Origin: Legionellaceae bacterium
Lineage (GTDB): Bacteria > Pseudomonadota > Gammaproteobacteria > Legionellales > Legionellaceae
Assembly: GCA_029210085.1 (NCBI GenBank)
Contig: JARGPP010000007.1
Coordinates: forward strand, 1 to 64,000
Reading direction: 5' to 3'
DNA length: 64,000 nt
Positions 63,481-64,000 of the stretch are shown here, piece after piece. The notes under the pieces are model-generated. The model was not told the origin of the DNA. It ran no database searches and saw only the letters and a list, made by a program, of their open reading frames with translations. Numbering within the stretch: position 1 is the first letter of the stretch; every line of letters begins with the position of its first letter. Made by a program: the position numbers and the translations under genes.

Positions 63481-64000
63481 TTAAACAGCAATAGGTGCTT
63501 TGATACCTGGATGTGGTTCATAATTTAAGAATTCAAAATCATCAAAGCAATACTCAAACAGTGACGAAGGCTTGCGTCCAATGCGAAGTGTCGGAAGTGC
63601 ACGTGGTGTACGTTTAAGCTGTATACGCGCTTGTTCAAGGTGATTTTGGTATAAGTGGCAGTCTCCGCCTGTCCAAATAAATTCGCCTACGTCTAAACGA
63701 CACTGTTGTGCAACCATATGAGTGAGGAGGGCATAAGAAGCAATATTAAAAGGTACGCCTAAAAATACATCTGCAGAGCGTTGGTAAAGCTGACAAGAGA
63801 GTTTGTTATTGGCAACATAAAATTGGAACAATAGATGGCAAGGCGGGAGTGCCATGTGCTTGAGGTCGCCTACATTCCAAGCAGAGACAATGAGTCTGCG
63901 CGAAGTTGGGTTGGTTTTTATGTCCTGTATCAGATTACTCAGTTGGTCAATGGTTTCTCCATCGCGCGTTGTCCAACTGCGCCACTGATGTCCATAAACG
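63481..64000 (-). CDS. thyA: thymidylate synthase, 3' part (runs off the window)
   Basis: ThyA methylates dUMP to dTMP using methylene-tetrahydrofolate. About 172 C-terminal codons are visible, continuing past the right edge (VYGHQWRSW...). The catalytic cysteine is in [14 protein letters not shown], and [30 protein letters not shown] and the C-terminal IKAPIAV are the standard folate- and nucleotide-binding signatures. Nothing suggests disruption. dcd upstream in the window supplies the dUTP route to its substrate. Confidence 0.97.
   Translation of the reverse strand, partial: VYGHQWRSWTTRDGETIDQLSNLIQDIKTNPTSRRLIVSAWNVGDLKHMALPPCHLLFQFYVANNKLSCQLYQRSADVFLGVPFNIASYALLTHMVAQQCRLDVGEFIWTGGDCHLYQNHLEQARIQLKRTPRALPTLRIGRKPSSLFEYCFDDFEFLNYEPHPGIKAPIAV

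Overview
The window looks like a chromosomal origin region from a moderately AT-rich gammaproteobacterium of the Legionella group (Legionellaceae or a close relative within Legionellales). The main evidence is the gene order dnaA-dnaN-recF-gyrB on one side and rpmH-rnpA-yidD-yidC-mnmE on the other, a Legionella-type major outer membrane protein, a ProA-like M4 metalloprotease, a kaiB gene next to a PAS-GGDEF-EAL gene, a PagP/Rcp homologue, a C1-family secreted protease and several large orphan proteins of a kind common in these intracellular bacteria. Assignment below family level is inference.

Layout. 1-2.6 kb: the edge of an IS3-family element that has cut into the gene upstream of kaiB (possibly kaiC), then kaiB and a c-di-GMP enzyme. 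2.8-10.7 kb: gyrB, an M4 protease, recF, dnaN and dnaA, all on the minus strand, with two parS-like centromere sites inside recF. 10.7-13.5 kb: the probable oriC. It consists of three imperfect copies of a ~220 bp unit carrying DnaA boxes and an AT-rich segment; a glutamate decarboxylase gene sits between the second and third copies. 13.5-17.3 kb: rpmH, rnpA, yidD, yidC and mnmE on the plus strand. Genes on both sides point away from the 11-13 kb region, as expected for a bidirectional origin.

17.4-36 kb: a PLP beta-synthase, the porin-like MOMP with a strong promoter and terminator, a valine/isobutyryl-CoA degradation operon, dcd, ihfB, pyrC-rnt, a grxD-peroxiredoxin pair, a catabolic acetolactate synthase with a DoxX-like membrane protein, sodB-argD, and rnr-rlmB. 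36-42 kb: a DUF4254 gene, an 809-residue multi-spanning orphan protein, pagP, an amino-acid permease and a Pit phosphate transporter. 42-46.7 kb: ubiquinone biosynthesis (coq7 divergent from pepP-ubiH-ubiI). 46.8-50.3 kb: parC, cytochrome c4 and engB.

50.6-57.3 kb: a complete moxR-DUF58-DUF4381-batA-batB-batC-batD operon with overlapping genes, where BatC carries an eight-copy 21 bp repeat. 57.7-60.8 kb: a three-gene cluster of retropepsin-like protease, inactive-transglutaminase/7TM protein and ATP-grasp ligase, suggesting a peptide or amide modification pathway at the envelope. 60.9-64 kb: small and orphan proteins, a secreted papain-like protease, and the 3' part of thyA running off the window edge. 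I saw no rRNA, tRNA or CRISPR array.
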